A DNA stretch of 64,000 nt. It comes from Parvibium lacunae (GTDB lineage: Bacteria > Pseudomonadota > Gammaproteobacteria > Burkholderiales > Burkholderiaceae_D). Under the pieces are notes generated by a model. The model saw only the letters and a program-made list of their open reading frames with translations. It did no database searches and had not been told where the DNA came from. Each line of letters opens with the position of its first letter. Positions within the stretch are counted from its first letter, which is position 1. Positions 1-9,239 of the stretch are shown in pieces. The position numbers and the translations under genes were made by a program. The DNA is taken from positions 248,001 to 312,000 of the forward strand of contig NZ_QPGB01000002.1 in assembly GCF_003335215.1 (NCBI RefSeq), in the 5' to 3' direction.

Positions 1-52
1 GATTGAGGGCTACACCAGCCACCCTCACATCAAAGCGCCTGTGGCGGTGTGA

Positions 53-313
53 TCAGGTGGCTGACGTCGCTTCGGCAAAAAACTGGTGCCACTTTTCTGC
101 CGAAAAATGGTAGTGAAAGAGCTCATTTTCTTGATGGCAAAGTACCGGCACCAACTCGTCATAGCGGTCGAGAAAAGCGGGAGTTTGGTCAATATCGACT
201 TCATGTAAAACGCAGTTGGCAAACTCCGGCTGCGCACGGATCTGATCCCGCATTTTCTGACAGAGGCTGCAGTACGAGCGCGAATAGAGTGTTAGGGTAA
301 GCGGCTGAGACAT
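53..313 (-). CDS. Glutaredoxin-like DUF836 family protein
   Basis: An 86-residue thioredoxin-fold protein with a CxxC pair (CSLC, Cys15 and Cys18) right after the first beta strand, the layout of the DUF836 glutaredoxin-like family; a small cytosolic thiol-disulfide protein with no known substrate. Its ATG directly abuts the stop of the DegP-type protease gene (no gap), so it is the last visible gene of the sigma-E operon, an arrangement common in betaproteobacteria, where lepA usually follows. The first 52 bases of the window hold only its downstream flank. The redox activity is inferred from the motif only. Confidence 0.8.
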   Translation of the reverse strand: MSQPLTLTLYSRSYCSLCQKMRDQIRAQPEFANCVLHEVDIDQTPAFLDRYDELVPVLCHQENELFHYHFSAEKWHQFFAEATSAT

Positions 314-1897
314 TTATTTTACCAAGGGGCGGATACGGACAAATTGCACCAAATCTCCCCGCATCACCAATAGCCCAACCGCACGCTTCCCATCCAAACG
401 ATTGAGCTGCTGCTCGAAATCGGCCAGATTATTAATGTCGTTGTTGTCGATGCGCAGTAACACATCCCCTTTACGTAAACCGACTTGCGTCGCGGGGTCT
501 TCAACAGCATCAATCAACACGCCACCTTCGCGCAAGCGTAAGTCACGTCGTTGTTCTGCTGTCAGCTCCGTCGCGCGAATACCGAGTGGATTGCTCGCAC
601 TCACCGCTTTTTCTGGCTTACTCGCTTGAGCGACCTTCGCTGGTTCACTGTCACCAATTTGAATGGTCAACTCCTTGGCTTTTCCTTTACGCCAAACTTC
701 CAACTTTGCTTTACTACCAGGAGGCAGAGCGCCCACCAAACGTGGTAAATCACTCGATTTTTCAATCGATTTATCTGCAAATTTCAGAATCACGTCACCA
801 TTCTGAATCCCGGCTTTTTCTGCTGGACTATTCGGCTCTACCCGTGCCACAAAAGCGCCCTGACTCTTGCTTAGGCCAAGACCTTCAGCCATTTCTTTCG
901 TGACGGGCTCAATTTGGACACCAATACGACCACGCGTGACTTTACCTGTTGTGCGAATTTGATCCGCAATACGCATGGCCTCATCAATCGGGATTGAGAG
1001 AGAAATCCCCATGAACCCCCCACTGCGGCTGATGATTTGGGAGTTGATGCCAATCACCTCTCCACGCATATTAATCAATGGCCCACCAGAGTTACCTGGA
1101 TTAACGGCAACATCGGTTTGAATGAAGGGCAAGTATCCCCCTGTATCCCGAGATTTAGCACTGATAATCCCTGCCGTCACGGTATTTTCTAGACCAAACG
1201 GGGAGCCAATCGCAACAACCCATTCACCCACTCGATTTTTAGCGGGATCACCAATCGACAAAGTTGGCAGACTCTTCGTCTCTACTTTGAGTACGGCCAC
1301 ATCTGTTCGCTCATCTGAGCCGATTAACTTAGCCTTAAATTCACGTTTATCTGTCAATGTGACCGTAATTTCATCCGCTCCCTCAACCACATGGTGATTG
1401 GTGAGAATGACTCCATCACTCGCGATAATAAATCCGGTTCCATTGCCCCGTGGAATAACTTGCTCACCATCACGAGGAGCTTGCCGAGGATTGCTTCGGG
1501 GACGGGGATTGGGCTGTTGCGGTAAATTAAAGCCAGGGCCAAAGAAACGGCGAAAGAGTTCTTCTACCGGATCATTTGCCCCCTCTTCATCATTAGAAAC
1601 AGTCTTTTGTTTAACGGAGGTTCTAATATTTACAACGGCTGGGCTCGTCTTTTCGACTAAATCTGCAAAATCAGGCAAGCCGCGCGGGGTACTCACTGCG
1701 CCGTTCTGCACTGCTGGATTGCCCGTAGGGCCCGCTTGGCCGTGAGCGAGGCGAGTACTGGCCAGTACAGCCGCAAAAAGGAGTCCGCTACACAATAAAA
1801 CCAGCTGCCAGAGCCGAACAGGGGTTACCTGATTCAATCTGGTGAAGTAAGTCGCTAGACCATCACTCTTTAAACTCGCAAAAACGGCTGGCAGCAT
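314..1897 (-). CDS. degP: DegP/DegQ (MucD) family periplasmic serine protease
   Basis: A 527-residue HtrA-type protease/chaperone of the periplasm that handles misfolded envelope proteins. The trypsin-like triad is visible: His169 (in TNHHVV), Asp199 (in RTDVAVLK) and Ser270 (in GNSGGPL). Two PDZ domains follow, about 325-415 and 435-520. A hydrophobic segment near residues 30-48 is the export signal or anchor; about 30 mostly polar residues precede it, longer than usual, but GAGGA placed 4 bases before this ATG supports the start. It sits downstream of rpoE-rseA-rseB, the usual betaproteobacterial MucD position, so it is expected to be induced by sigma-E. DegP, DegQ and MucD cannot be told apart from sequence alone. 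Confidence 0.93.
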   Translation of the reverse strand: MLPAVFASLKSDGLATYFTRLNQVTPVRLWQLVLLCSGLLFAAVLASTRLAHGQAGPTGNPAVQNGAVSTPRGLPDFADLVEKTSPAVVNIRTSVKQKTVSNDEEGANDPVEELFRRFFGPGFNLPQQPNPRPRSNPRQAPRDGEQVIPRGNGTGFIIASDGVILTNHHVVEGADEITVTLTDKREFKAKLIGSDERTDVAVLKVETKSLPTLSIGDPAKNRVGEWVVAIGSPFGLENTVTAGIISAKSRDTGGYLPFIQTDVAVNPGNSGGPLINMRGEVIGINSQIISRSGGFMGISLSIPIDEAMRIADQIRTTGKVTRGRIGVQIEPVTKEMAEGLGLSKSQGAFVARVEPNSPAEKAGIQNGDVILKFADKSIEKSSDLPRLVGALPPGSKAKLEVWRKGKAKELTIQIGDSEPAKVAQASKPEKAVSASNPLGIRATELTAEQRRDLRLREGGVLIDAVEDPATQVGLRKGDVLLRIDNNDINNLADFEQQLNRLDGKRAVGLLVMRGDLVQFVRIRPLVK

Positions 1898-1937
1898 GGG
1901 TTCCTCACAGGTAGAGATGACTATCGCAAAAGCAAAA

Positions 1938-2948
1938 TTATCTTACGCTTTTGAATTCTATCCCTGCGGCCAATTTACGAATTGTTTCAGCTGGCGCATC
2001 ACCGACAATAACAACCCAGAAATTGGCCACACGTTTTGCCAAAATATGGGCGGCGCCTGAATTTTTCAAGGTTTCCTGCTGGTGTAGTTGCTCGTTATAA
2101 GGCTCGACAAACACCGATAGCGCTGTGAGACCGTCACTAAAAATGACTTGGCCTAAATTCGCTTGCCCCTCTTTGCTATCGCCTTTAGGTCGCTTGAGTT
2201 CAGCCTGCTTACGAAAACCGGGTGGCAGTTGTCGAAATTGCCAGCCCTCTGCGATCCAAGCATGAGGCTGAATCTCTTGGCGTTCCACCCGCCAGTTTTG
2301 CGTGGCCCAGGATGGGGCGACGCGATGCCGATCAAATGGCAAGTGAATTTTCACCTCTGAAAAAGCGACTTGCTCCAAAATATCACCACGCTCATTCAAC
2401 GTTTGTGCCTTCAATAAGAGCCCCGTTTTTTTATCAGCCCATAATTTATGGCCATAGCGAAGATGGTCACGCGGTTCTAAGTGAATTAATTCACAGTCAT
2501 GGCCCGCCACTCGCTCGTCTTGACCACGCTTAAGGATGTAGTGGTTTTGCCATTCATAGTGATCGCCCATTAGCAAGCCGGGGAACTGGTCACCCTGAAC
2601 CCGGCGCTGCTGCACAATCGTTTGTGTTTGCGGATAGTAGACCTGGACATCATCGTTGTGGCGAACGATTTCCTGCGGTTTTCCATCCAGTACTTCGAGT
2701 TTCTCCCAAGTCTGGCCTTTGTCTACCATATGGGTAATTCTGAGTGACTGGACATGCTGACCCTGTTGAAAGACGTAGAGCCCGCTGTAATTGATTTTGC
2801 GAGCAGCGCTATCAATTCTTGCCAGTAATTGCGTATCCCCCCCTTGAGCTTGTGCCTGGGGCGTGGCGGCGAGTAGTGGTAGGCTCAGGCAAGCCACCGC
2901 CAGAAAGCATAGCGAGGTGTAAAGCGAGTTAATGGATACGCCGCGCAT
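1938..2948 (-). CDS. rseB: RseB/MucB, periplasmic regulator of anti-sigma factor
   Basis: About 336 residues with an N-terminal signal peptide (hydrophobic core and Ala-rich cleavage region ending near AQAQG) followed by the MucB/RseB two-domain fold. RseB binds RseA in the periplasm, protecting it from proteolysis until it senses envelope damage such as mislocalised lipoproteins. The frame is open 42 bases further upstream, but the ATG at 2948 is preceded by a very strong GGAGGAG seven bases away and gives a normal signal peptide, so I start there. The start lies inside the last codons of rseA (20-base overlap), implying translational coupling of regulator and anti-sigma factor. Confidence 0.9.
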   Translation of the reverse strand: MRGVSINSLYTSLCFLAVACLSLPLLAATPQAQAQGGDTQLLARIDSAARKINYSGLYVFQQGQHVQSLRITHMVDKGQTWEKLEVLDGKPQEIVRHNDDVQVYYPQTQTIVQQRRVQGDQFPGLLMGDHYEWQNHYILKRGQDERVAGHDCELIHLEPRDHLRYGHKLWADKKTGLLLKAQTLNERGDILEQVAFSEVKIHLPFDRHRVAPSWATQNWRVERQEIQPHAWIAEGWQFRQLPPGFRKQAELKRPKGDSKEGQANLGQVIFSDGLTALSVFVEPYNEQLHQQETLKNSGAAHILAKRVANFWVVIVGDAPAETIRKLAAGIEFKSVR

Positions 2949-3564
2949 CAATCGGCTCCTCCACATAACGGACCACCACAGGGGCAGCATGAAGACGTGA
3001 CCAACCCAACGTTTGCTGATGGGCCTGCAAGTATGCCGCTAGACTCGGTTCCACCGCAGCACTCGTTGGAGATACAGCCACCACAGCCGGCGCAGTGCGC
3101 TCAGGGGCAGCAGGGAGTATCTCTTTTGCTAGTTGGGTCAGCGGGTTTGCCGACCAATTGGGTAGTAACACCACCAAACCAGCGAATGCCGCTGCCGCAG
3201 CAACGCGCCACCAAGTTTGGCGACTGGCAGCCTCGGATGAAGTCTGGGTGACCTCGTGTGCAACTGGGAAGTGGTAAGGCTCGCTGTCAAGCGCCAATGC
3301 GAACTTGCGAGAGAAATCATCCCCCAAACTGGGTGAGGACGAGGTATCTGACTGCTGAAAGAGGGCATTAACAGCATGATAGTCCTGCCAGTGTTGTCGC
3401 GCTGCCTGCCCTGCCTGATCATCACGCGTTAATGTATTCAAACACCTGATGACCTCAGTCTCGGGTAACTCACCATCGATCAATGCCGAAATCACTTCTC
3501 CGTTCGCCGGGGTTAGGGCATTTAATCTGGTCTCAGACTCTGGTTGTATGTACTCTTGCACCAT
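2929..3564 (-). CDS. rseA: Anti-sigma-E factor RseA/MucA
   Basis: A 211-residue inner-membrane anti-sigma factor. The N-terminal cytosolic domain has the family signature ISALIDGELPETE (about 25-37); a single membrane segment lies near 118-136 (WWRVAAAAAFAGLVVLLPNW); the remainder is periplasmic and would contact RseB. It sequesters sigma-E until DegS- and RseP-type proteolysis releases it. It starts 8 bases after the rpoE stop with GAGG ahead of its ATG, and its 3' end overlaps the rseB start. Overall sequence is divergent, as is usual for this family, so the assignment rests on the N-terminal motif, topology and position. Confidence 0.88.
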   Translation of the reverse strand: MVQEYIQPESETRLNALTPANGEVISALIDGELPETEVIRCLNTLTRDDQAGQAARQHWQDYHAVNALFQQSDTSSSPSLGDDFSRKFALALDSEPYHFPVAHEVTQTSSEAASRQTWWRVAAAAAFAGLVVLLPNWSANPLTQLAKEILPAAPERTAPAVVAVSPTSAAVEPSLAAYLQAHQQTLGWSRLHAAPVVVRYVEEPIDARRIH

Positions 3565-3572
3565 GATTTACC

Positions 3573-4172
3573 TCACCACCGCGTTTCCGCATTTGTTCCT
3601 AACAAGGGTCGTAACTTCGCGGCTATCGCTTCACGCGCCCTAAAAATTCTTGACCGTACTGTCCCAATCGGGCAATCCATCATCACGGCAATCTCTTCAT
3701 AACTCAGGCCCTCAATCTCGCGCAAGGTAATCGCCTGCCTTAAATCTGGTGGCAGGGCAGCCATTGCTTGCTCCAAGGTCAACCCAACCTGCTTGCTTTG
3801 CAACTGCGACTCCGGTGTATTTAAATCCGGCGCCGCTAAATAACTTTCTGAGCCGTCTTCCTCTTCTTGCATCTGTTCTGAAAAAGTCTGGACTTTGCGG
3901 CCATGACTGATCAGATAGTTTTTTGCCGTGTTAATACCAATGCGATACAACCAAGTGTAGAAAGCACTTTCACCCCGAAACTGCGGCAAAGCACGATAAG
4001 CTTTAATGAAAGCTTCTTGTGCGACATCCTCCAATTCAGCTGGATCGCGAATAAAACGTGCCAGAAGCCGGGCTAATTTGCGTTGATATTTCTGCACCAA
4101 CAAATTAAAAGCCTGCTTATCCCCTGCTTGTACACGCTCTACCAGCAACTGGTCGATATCGCGTTCACTCAT
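3573..4172 (-). CDS. rpoE: RNA polymerase sigma factor RpoE (sigma-24, ECF)
   Basis: A 199-residue group IV sigma factor. Region 2 is seen in ELEDVAQEAFIKAYRAL and the following aromatic stretch (FYTWLYRIGINTAKN), which binds and melts the -10 element; region 4 carries the helix-turn-helix LSYEEIAVMMDCPIGTVRSR, which reads the -35. Length and order match E. coli RpoE. It is first in the operon rpoE-rseA-rseB-degP, so it probably autoregulates. I see no good Shine-Dalgarno before the ATG; a second ATG 15 bases upstream is out of frame. Confidence 0.96.
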   Translation of the reverse strand: MSERDIDQLLVERVQAGDKQAFNLLVQKYQRKLARLLARFIRDPAELEDVAQEAFIKAYRALPQFRGESAFYTWLYRIGINTAKNYLISHGRKVQTFSEQMQEEEDGSESYLAAPDLNTPESQLQSKQVGLTLEQAMAALPPDLRQAITLREIEGLSYEEIAVMMDCPIGTVRSRIFRAREAIAAKLRPLLGTNAETRW

Positions 4173-4220
4173 AAACTATGCTCATGTAGGACAGTTTTTC
4201 TTATAAAGAGTTCGAAAAAT

Positions 4221-4667
4221 TTAACGGTAACGGCGCCACCATGCTTGCCACACAAGAAGCTTCTGCCAATTCTGCGCACTCATGCTATCGCACCAAAGCC
4301 ACCAAACTTGGTTAGACTGCCCATAAACCACGACGAGCCAAGGACAAAGTTGCCAGATTCCTTGCACTTCTTGCCCATCCCAGACTGTAGCATGTTGTGC
4401 AAACTGTATATAAAATCGGCCCCGATGATCCAAAGAAATCGCTTGAACTTTGGGCGTTTGCCAAAACAATCGCCAAACAACAAGCCCGCAACCATACCCA
4501 GCAAAAACCAGGCTCGTTACCACTAGCGTTTGCGCGGTTTCAAGTTTATTGGCGTGCAGAGCCCAGTAGCACAACAGCGCTAGGCTAATGAGACACAAGC
4601 CCCCTGCGAGCGCAAGAGCCCAACAAAAATAATGGCTGCGCTTCAAGCTGACTTGGCAAGCAAACAT
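4221..4667 (-). CDS. YgfX/CptA-like two-helix membrane protein
   Basis: A 148-residue protein with two hydrophobic helices close to the N-terminus (about 13-35 and 44-66) and then a Trp-rich beta-type tail (VWDGQEVQGIW, WRRYR end). Length, two-helix hairpin and tail resemble the YgfX (CptA) family, which in E. coli is encoded with YgfY/SdhE and was described as acting on cell-division proteins. No SdhE-like gene lies beside it here; it stands between the fabF terminator and rpoE. I assign the family from architecture only, and a lineage-specific membrane protein is the alternative. A weak Shine-Dalgarno and 48 bases separate it from rpoE. Confidence 0.5.
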   Translation of the reverse strand: MFACQVSLKRSHYFCWALALAGGLCLISLALLCYWALHANKLETAQTLVVTSLVFAGYGCGLVVWRLFWQTPKVQAISLDHRGRFYIQFAQHATVWDGQEVQGIWQLCPWLVVVYGQSNQVWWLWCDSMSAQNWQKLLVWQAWWRRYR

Positions 4668-4676
4668 AAGCCCTCA

Positions 4677-4707
4677 TAACAAAACACCACGCTAGTGCGT
4701 GGTGTTT
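4677..4707 (-). terminator. Rho-independent terminator of the fabF end
   Basis: A perfect 11-base-pair stem (arms 4682-4692 and 4697-4707, loop TAGT) followed on the minus strand by TTTTGTT. It lies 24 bases after the fabF stop and ends the fatty-acid cluster before the YgfX-like gene. Confidence 0.85.
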
Positions 4708-4730
4708 CAACTGGCAATCAAGCGATTTGA

Positions 4731-5963
4731 TCAAATACGGCGGAAAACCAAAGAACCGTTGGTACCACCAAAACCAAAGTTATTTTTTACTGCCGCCTCA
4801 ATACGCAACTCGCGAGCAGTGTTAGCACAATAATCTAAATCGCATTCTGGATCTTGATTGACAATATTTATTGTCGGTGGCGAAACTTGATGATGCACCG
4901 CCAATACGGTGAATACTGATTCAAGCCCACCAGCCCCACCTAGCAAGTGCCCTGTCATCGATTTGGTAGAGTTGACAACCAATTTGCTAGCAGCCTCACC
5001 AAAGGCCAATTTAATGGCATTGGTTTCATTCACATCGCCTAGAGGAGTTGAAGTGCCATGGGCATTAACAAACTGAACTTGATCTGGGTTAAGACCCGCA
5101 TTTTTAAGCGCGTTAGCCATGGCTCGGCGGGGGCCGTCGACATTAGGGGCCGTCATGTGATACGCGTCCGCACTCATACCAAAACCGGATAGCTCAGCAT
5201 AAATCCTGGCACCGCGCGCTTTGGCATGCTCATATTCCTCTAGCACCATGACGCCAGCACCTTCACCAAGCACAAACCCATCACGATCTTTGTCCCAGGG
5301 CCGTGACGCCGTGGCGGGATCATCGTTACGCTGTGACAGCGCACGGCAAGCCGCAAAACCGCCAATCCCGAGAGGGGATATGGTTGATTCTGCCCCGCCC
5401 GTCAGCATGACATCGGCGTCACCATATTCGATTGTTCTCGCAGCAAGGCCGATTGCATGTAAACCCGTTGTACAAGCTGTTACCACCGCAAGATTGGGGC
5501 CTTTGAGACCATGCATGATACTTAGATGGCCCGAAATCATGTTGATAATCGAACCAGGCACAAAAAAGGGAGAAATCCGTCGTGGTCCACGTTGCGCGTA
5601 CTCGGCGTGGGTGTCTTCAATCATCGGTAAACCGCCGATGCCCGAGCCTACGATCACTCCAGCACGCTCAGCGAGCGCATCCGAAATGACCAAGCCACTG
5701 TCTTGCCACGCTTGGACACCTGCCGCAATGCCGTAGTGAATAAAGGTATCCATATGCCGCGCCTCTTTAGCGGGCAAATAGTCCTCGACATTGAAACCCT
5801 TGACTTCACCCGCAAATCGGGTAGAAAAGCTGCTGGCATCAAATTTAGTGATAGGGGCAATGCCGGTGCGCCCGGCCAGTAAATTTTCCCAAGCCGAGGA
5901 AACCGTATTCCCCACAGGACTCACTAACCCTAAGCCAGTGACAACAACGCGACGACGACTCAC
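4731..5963 (-). CDS. fabF: 3-oxoacyl-ACP synthase II (KASII, FabF)
   Basis: About 410 residues; condenses acyl-ACP with malonyl-ACP in fatty-acid elongation in the cytosol. The Cys-His-His triad is visible: nucleophile Cys164 in TACTTG, His in [11 protein letters not shown] and His in [12 protein letters not shown]; the C-terminus holds [12 protein letters not shown]. The open frame reaches a TTG at 5969, but the GTG at 5963 has AAGGA six bases upstream and gives the family N-terminus [10 protein letters not shown] and triad numbering matching E. coli (Cys163), so I start there. It follows acpP by 37 bases, the usual acpP-fabF pair. Confidence 0.96.
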   Translation of the reverse strand: MSRRRVVVTGLGLVSPVGNTVSSAWENLLAGRTGIAPITKFDASSFSTRFAGEVKGFNVEDYLPAKEARHMDTFIHYGIAAGVQAWQDSGLVISDALAERAGVIVGSGIGGLPMIEDTHAEYAQRGPRRISPFFVPGSIINMISGHLSIMHGLKGPNLAVVTACTTGLHAIGLAARTIEYGDADVMLTGGAESTISPLGIGGFAACRALSQRNDDPATASRPWDKDRDGFVLGEGAGVMVLEEYEHAKARGARIYAELSGFGMSADAYHMTAPNVDGPRRAMANALKNAGLNPDQVQFVNAHGTSTPLGDVNETNAIKLAFGEAASKLVVNSTKSMTGHLLGGAGGLESVFTVLAVHHQVSPPTINIVNQDPECDLDYCANTARELRIEAAVKNNFGFGGTNGSLVFRRI

Positions 5964-6000
5964 GCTCAATCCTTACAGACAGAATCTATAAATTAACAGC

Positions 6001-6240
6001 TTACTTCTTTAAATTGGTATTGATGTAGTCAATCGCCAATTGGACAGTCGTAATTTTTTCTGCTTCTTCGTCAGGGATTTCGCATTCGAATTCGTCTTCC
6101 AATGCCATCACCAGCTCAACCGTATCCAAGGAGTCAGCGCCCAAATCATCCACAAAGGATGATTCATTCTTGATGTCCGCTTCGTTCACGCCGAGTTGTT
6201 CAGCCACAATTTTTTTAACGCGTTGTTCGATATTGTCCAT
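6001..6240 (-). CDS. acpP: Acyl carrier protein
   Basis: A 79-residue acidic four-helix carrier. The phosphopantetheine site is Ser37 within [10 protein letters not shown]; the N-terminus [18 protein letters not shown] is typical. The frame is open four codons further up, but the ATG at 6240 has a strong GGAGG five bases upstream. It carries growing acyl chains for FabD, FabH, FabG and FabF encoded around it. The 188-base gap upstream contains an extended -10 promoter candidate and a short inverted repeat, so acpP-fabF can probably be transcribed apart from the rest of the cluster. Confidence 0.97.
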   Translation of the reverse strand: MDNIEQRVKKIVAEQLGVNEADIKNESSFVDDLGADSLDTVELVMALEDEFECEIPDEEAEKITTVQLAIDYINTNLKK

Positions 6241-6287
6241 AATTTCCTCCAAAACGAATTAAATGAGATTAAATAACTACGGCTCAC

Positions 6288-6304
6288 TTTGTTGTAACAA
6301 CAAA
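6288..6304. repeat. 17-base inverted repeat upstream of acpP
   Basis: TTTGTTGT, one central base, then ACAACAAA: two perfect 8-base arms, centred about 56 bases before the acpP start. Shape and location fit a dimeric repressor site or an mRNA leader element; no regulator is identified. Confidence 0.4.
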
Positions 6305-6378
6305 CCCAAAATCTAGGTTTTCTCTATTGATCATGAAGAGAAAAATAAGCTCTTCTGATTACCGCACAATTGGCGCGC

Positions 6379-6387
6379 ATTGTATCA
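6379..6387 (-). promoter_or_regulatory. Candidate acpP promoter (extended -10)
   Basis: On the minus strand the sequence reads TGATACAAT, an extended -10 element (TGN plus TACAAT). The -35 region is poor, as extended -10 promoters allow. It would give an acpP leader of roughly 130 bases. Confidence 0.35.
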
Positions 6388-6428
6388 GAGATGCAGCGTC
6401 AAACTGATGATTTTTTCCAGCCAATCCG

Positions 6429-7205
6429 TTACATATACATGCCGCCATTGACATGTAATACTTGCCCTGTGATATAGCTTGCCGCTGCGCCCGCCAGGAA
6501 CACAACGGCCGCGGCAATCTCGTCAGGCTCCCCCATTCGACCTAGGGGGATTTGCTCTTTTAACTTGCTGGTTTGAGCTTCAGACAAGACATTGGTCATG
6601 TCGGTTGCAATGAAGCCAGGCGCAATGCAGTTAACGGTAATTTGCCGGCTTCCCAATTCACGCGCGAGCGCACGGGTCATCCCCTCCAACCCGGCCTTGG
6701 CTGCACAATAGTTGGCTTGACCAGGATTGCCGCTGCTCGCAACAACTGATGAAATATTAATGATCCGCCCTGTCCGCGCTTTCATCATCCCGCGCATCGC
6801 TGCCCGGCAGACTCGAAATACCGCCTTCAAGTTGGTATCCAACACCCGATCCCAATCCTCATCTTTGAGTCTTAGTGCCAGATTGTCATTGGTAATACCC
6901 GCATTATTCACCAACACGGCGAGCGCACCATGGTCTTGCTGAATTTTTTCAATCAAGGCCTCTGTCGCCACAGCATCCGTTACATCCAGAACAACGCCCT
7001 GTCCGCGCGAGCCTGCTGGTAGCGAGTCACTGGTCGACAAGTAATCGGTGATCGCTGCCGCCCCATTGGTCGAAGTCGCCGTACCAATCACCCAATATCC
7101 TGCTTTTGCCAGCTGTATCGCAATGGCCCGACCAATCCCACGACTGGCTCCCGTTACCAACGCAACGGGCAAGGCGGTTGAAGCTTGTGCTGGTAGATTT
7201 TGCAT
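6429..7205 (-). CDS. fabG: 3-oxoacyl-ACP reductase FabG
   Basis: A short-chain dehydrogenase of 258 residues that reduces 3-oxoacyl-ACP with NADPH. Rossmann motif VTGASRGIGRAIA near residue 17, NNAG at 90-93, and catalytic Ser153, Tyr166 and Lys170 (NYCAAKAG). A GTG at 7235 overlapping the fabD stop would add ten residues; the ATG at 7205 has GGAG six bases upstream and still gives a slightly long N-terminus (E. coli FabG is 244), so I prefer it. It lies between fabD and acpP, the standard fab cluster order. Confidence 0.95.
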   Translation of the reverse strand: MQNLPAQASTALPVALVTGASRGIGRAIAIQLAKAGYWVIGTATSTNGAAAITDYLSTSDSLPAGSRGQGVVLDVTDAVATEALIEKIQQDHGALAVLVNNAGITNDNLALRLKDEDWDRVLDTNLKAVFRVCRAAMRGMMKARTGRIINISSVVASSGNPGQANYCAAKAGLEGMTRALARELGSRQITVNCIAPGFIATDMTNVLSEAQTSKLKEQIPLGRMGEPDEIAAAVVFLAGAAASYITGQVLHVNGGMYM

Positions 7206-7231
7206 CCTGCTCTCCACGATTTGATATAGCG

Positions 7232-8173
7232 TCACTCAGCATTCACTGCTAACAGTGCTTGCTCTAAACTAGACTGATCTGTAATCGCCAGCGCAGTCAA
7301 CGTCGGTTCAATACGTTTGGTCAGGCCGGTCAATACTTTTCCAGGGCCACATTCGATCACATGCGTAACGCCCTGCGCCGCAAAATAACGGATCGTTTCC
7401 ACCCAACGTACTGGGCCGGCAGCTTGTCGCACTAATGCCTGGCGAATGAGCGCGGGATCAGTTTGAATCGCCACGTCAATGTTATTAACAACAGCGATGG
7501 TTGGCGAATGTAAAGAAACCTCTGCTAAATAAGCCTCAAGTCTTTTTGCGGCTGGCTGCATCAGCGATGAATGGAAAGGCGCAGAAACCGGTAAGGGTAA
7601 GGCCCGCTTTGCTCCCTGCGCTTTAGCCAGTTCACAAGCACGATCGACTGCGGCTTTGTGGCCCGCAATCACAACTTGTGCTGGCGCATTAAAATTCACT
7701 GCCTCTACACTTTCTGCTGCTAAGCTTGCCGCTTGGCAAACCCGTGTCACGGCCTCGTCATCAAGGCCCAAAATTGCAGCCATCCCTCCCATTCCAACCG
7801 GAACGGCTTCCTGCATGGCTTGGGCACGAAAACGAACTAGTCGCACGGCATCCTCAAGAGACAGCGCATTCGCGGCCGCCAACGCGGTATATTCACCCAG
7901 GCTGTGGCCAGCCATAATCGCAGGTGCTGCCCCATTTCTTGCACACCAAGCACGGTAAAACGCCAAACCTGCCGTCAGCATGACCGGCTGTGTATGTGTT
8001 GTCAGGTTAAGAGCTTCGGCTGGTCCTACCTGCATCAACGAAAGCAAATCTTGATCTAAGGCCGCAGAAGCTTGCTGGATGGTCTGAGCCACCACGGAAT
8101 CAGTCGCCAAGTCAGCCAGCATGCCAACCGACTGCGACCCTTGACCGGGAAAAACAAAGGCAATTTTTTTCAT
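7232..8173 (-). CDS. fabD: Malonyl-CoA:ACP transacylase FabD
   Basis: 313 residues; moves malonyl from CoA to ACP. Family motifs are the N-terminal FVFPGQGSQ, the nucleophile elbow GHSLGEY (Ser91), a conserved Arg in RFRAQAMQEA and the catalytic His in SAPFHSSLM. Length is normal. No clear Shine-Dalgarno precedes the ATG; it follows fabH by 23 bases, so coupling to upstream translation is likely. The stop lies next to the fabG region. Confidence 0.96.
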   Translation of the reverse strand: MKKIAFVFPGQGSQSVGMLADLATDSVVAQTIQQASAALDQDLLSLMQVGPAEALNLTTHTQPVMLTAGLAFYRAWCARNGAAPAIMAGHSLGEYTALAAANALSLEDAVRLVRFRAQAMQEAVPVGMGGMAAILGLDDEAVTRVCQAASLAAESVEAVNFNAPAQVVIAGHKAAVDRACELAKAQGAKRALPLPVSAPFHSSLMQPAAKRLEAYLAEVSLHSPTIAVVNNIDVAIQTDPALIRQALVRQAAGPVRWVETIRYFAAQGVTHVIECGPGKVLTGLTKRIEPTLTALAITDQSSLEQALLAVNAE

Positions 8174-8196
8174 AGCAATCTATAAAAGAATATCAA

Positions 8197-9198
8197 TCAG
8201 TAAATGAGGAGTGTTGAAGCCCAGGTAAATCCGCCTCCCACACCCTGCAGCATCAAGGTTTGACCGCGCTGGATACGCCCATCGCGCACCGCTTTGTCCA
8301 ACGCTAAGGGCACCGATGCGGCAGAGGTATTACCGTGTTCAGCGACAGTGAGTACGAGTTGCGATTCATCCAAACCCAGTTTTTTGGCGGTTGCCTGTAA
8401 AATTCGAATATTTGCTTGGTGCGGGATCAACCAGTCGATTTGTTTGGCTTCCATGCCTGCTATCTCCAAGCACTCTCGCGCAACCTTGTCTAATACGGTG
8501 ACGGCCAATTTGAAAACAGCCTGCCCATCCATCTGTAGAAAAGGATGTCCTTCGATCTGACCTTTTGCCAAACGTCCTGCTGTGGTCAGCACCTTGGCTT
8601 GGCGGCCATCCGCACGTAAACGACACGCAAGCAAACCAGGCTCAGGACTAGCGCCTAATACAACCGCCCCAGCACCATCGCCAAATAGCACGCAGGTTGT
8701 ACGATCTTGCCAATCCAACAAACGCGAAAAAACTTCAGCACCGATAACCAAAACATACCGTGCCTGTCCTGCACGAATAAAACTATTCGCGGCACTCAGG
8801 GCATAAACAAAGCCACTACATACAGCTTGCAAATCAAATGCGGCGGCATTCACCGCCCCCAATTCAGCCTGAATCAAGCAAGCCGTGCTCGGGAAGATCT
8901 GGTCTGGGGTTGAGGTGGCGACAATGATCAGATCGATCTCGCTAGCAGCAATACCAGCTGCGCTGAGAGCAGCCCGCGCAGCCTGGCTACCAAGGGCAGT
9001 GGTTGTTTCATCAGGATTAGCCAAATAACGTTGACGAATCCCGGTGCGTTCAACAATCCACTCATCAGAAGTAATCACCCCTTGGGTTGCGAGCTCATCG
9101 GCTAATTGTTGATTGGTAACGGCACGAGTAGGCAGCGCACTCCCCGTTCCTAAGATTTGGGCATACGACAAAGGCTGAGTCGAAGAGGAGGCAGACAT
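8197..9198 (-). CDS. fabH: 3-oxoacyl-ACP synthase III (FabH)
   Basis: About 333 residues; starts fatty-acid synthesis by condensing acetyl-CoA with malonyl-ACP. Catalytic Cys (near 127) in [12 protein letters not shown], His in IPHQANIRI and Asn in EHGNTSAA are all present. The frame is open to a GTG at 9234, which has no ribosome-binding site; the ATG at 9198 gives the usual length and N-terminus close to [11 protein letters not shown]. The ribosome site there is also weak, so the exact start is uncertain. It follows plsX. Confidence 0.95.
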   Translation of the reverse strand: MSASSSTQPLSYAQILGTGSALPTRAVTNQQLADELATQGVITSDEWIVERTGIRQRYLANPDETTTALGSQAARAALSAAGIAASEIDLIIVATSTPDQIFPSTACLIQAELGAVNAAAFDLQAVCSGFVYALSAANSFIRAGQARYVLVIGAEVFSRLLDWQDRTTCVLFGDGAGAVVLGASPEPGLLACRLRADGRQAKVLTTAGRLAKGQIEGHPFLQMDGQAVFKLAVTVLDKVARECLEIAGMEAKQIDWLIPHQANIRILQATAKKLGLDESQLVLTVAEHGNTSAASVPLALDKAVRDGRIQRGQTLMLQGVGGGFTWASTLLIY

Positions 9199-9239
9199 AA
9201 TTCCGTCAATCAAAACATCGGGTGGATCAGTCACACAAA

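Noticed and set aside
5221-5736. 171-residue frame opposite fabF
   Set aside because: fabF is certain; the antisense frame is a codon-bias effect.
6318-6344. AT-rich hairpin between fabG and acpP
   Set aside because: Eight weak pairs with an 11-base loop and no T-run on the minus strand.
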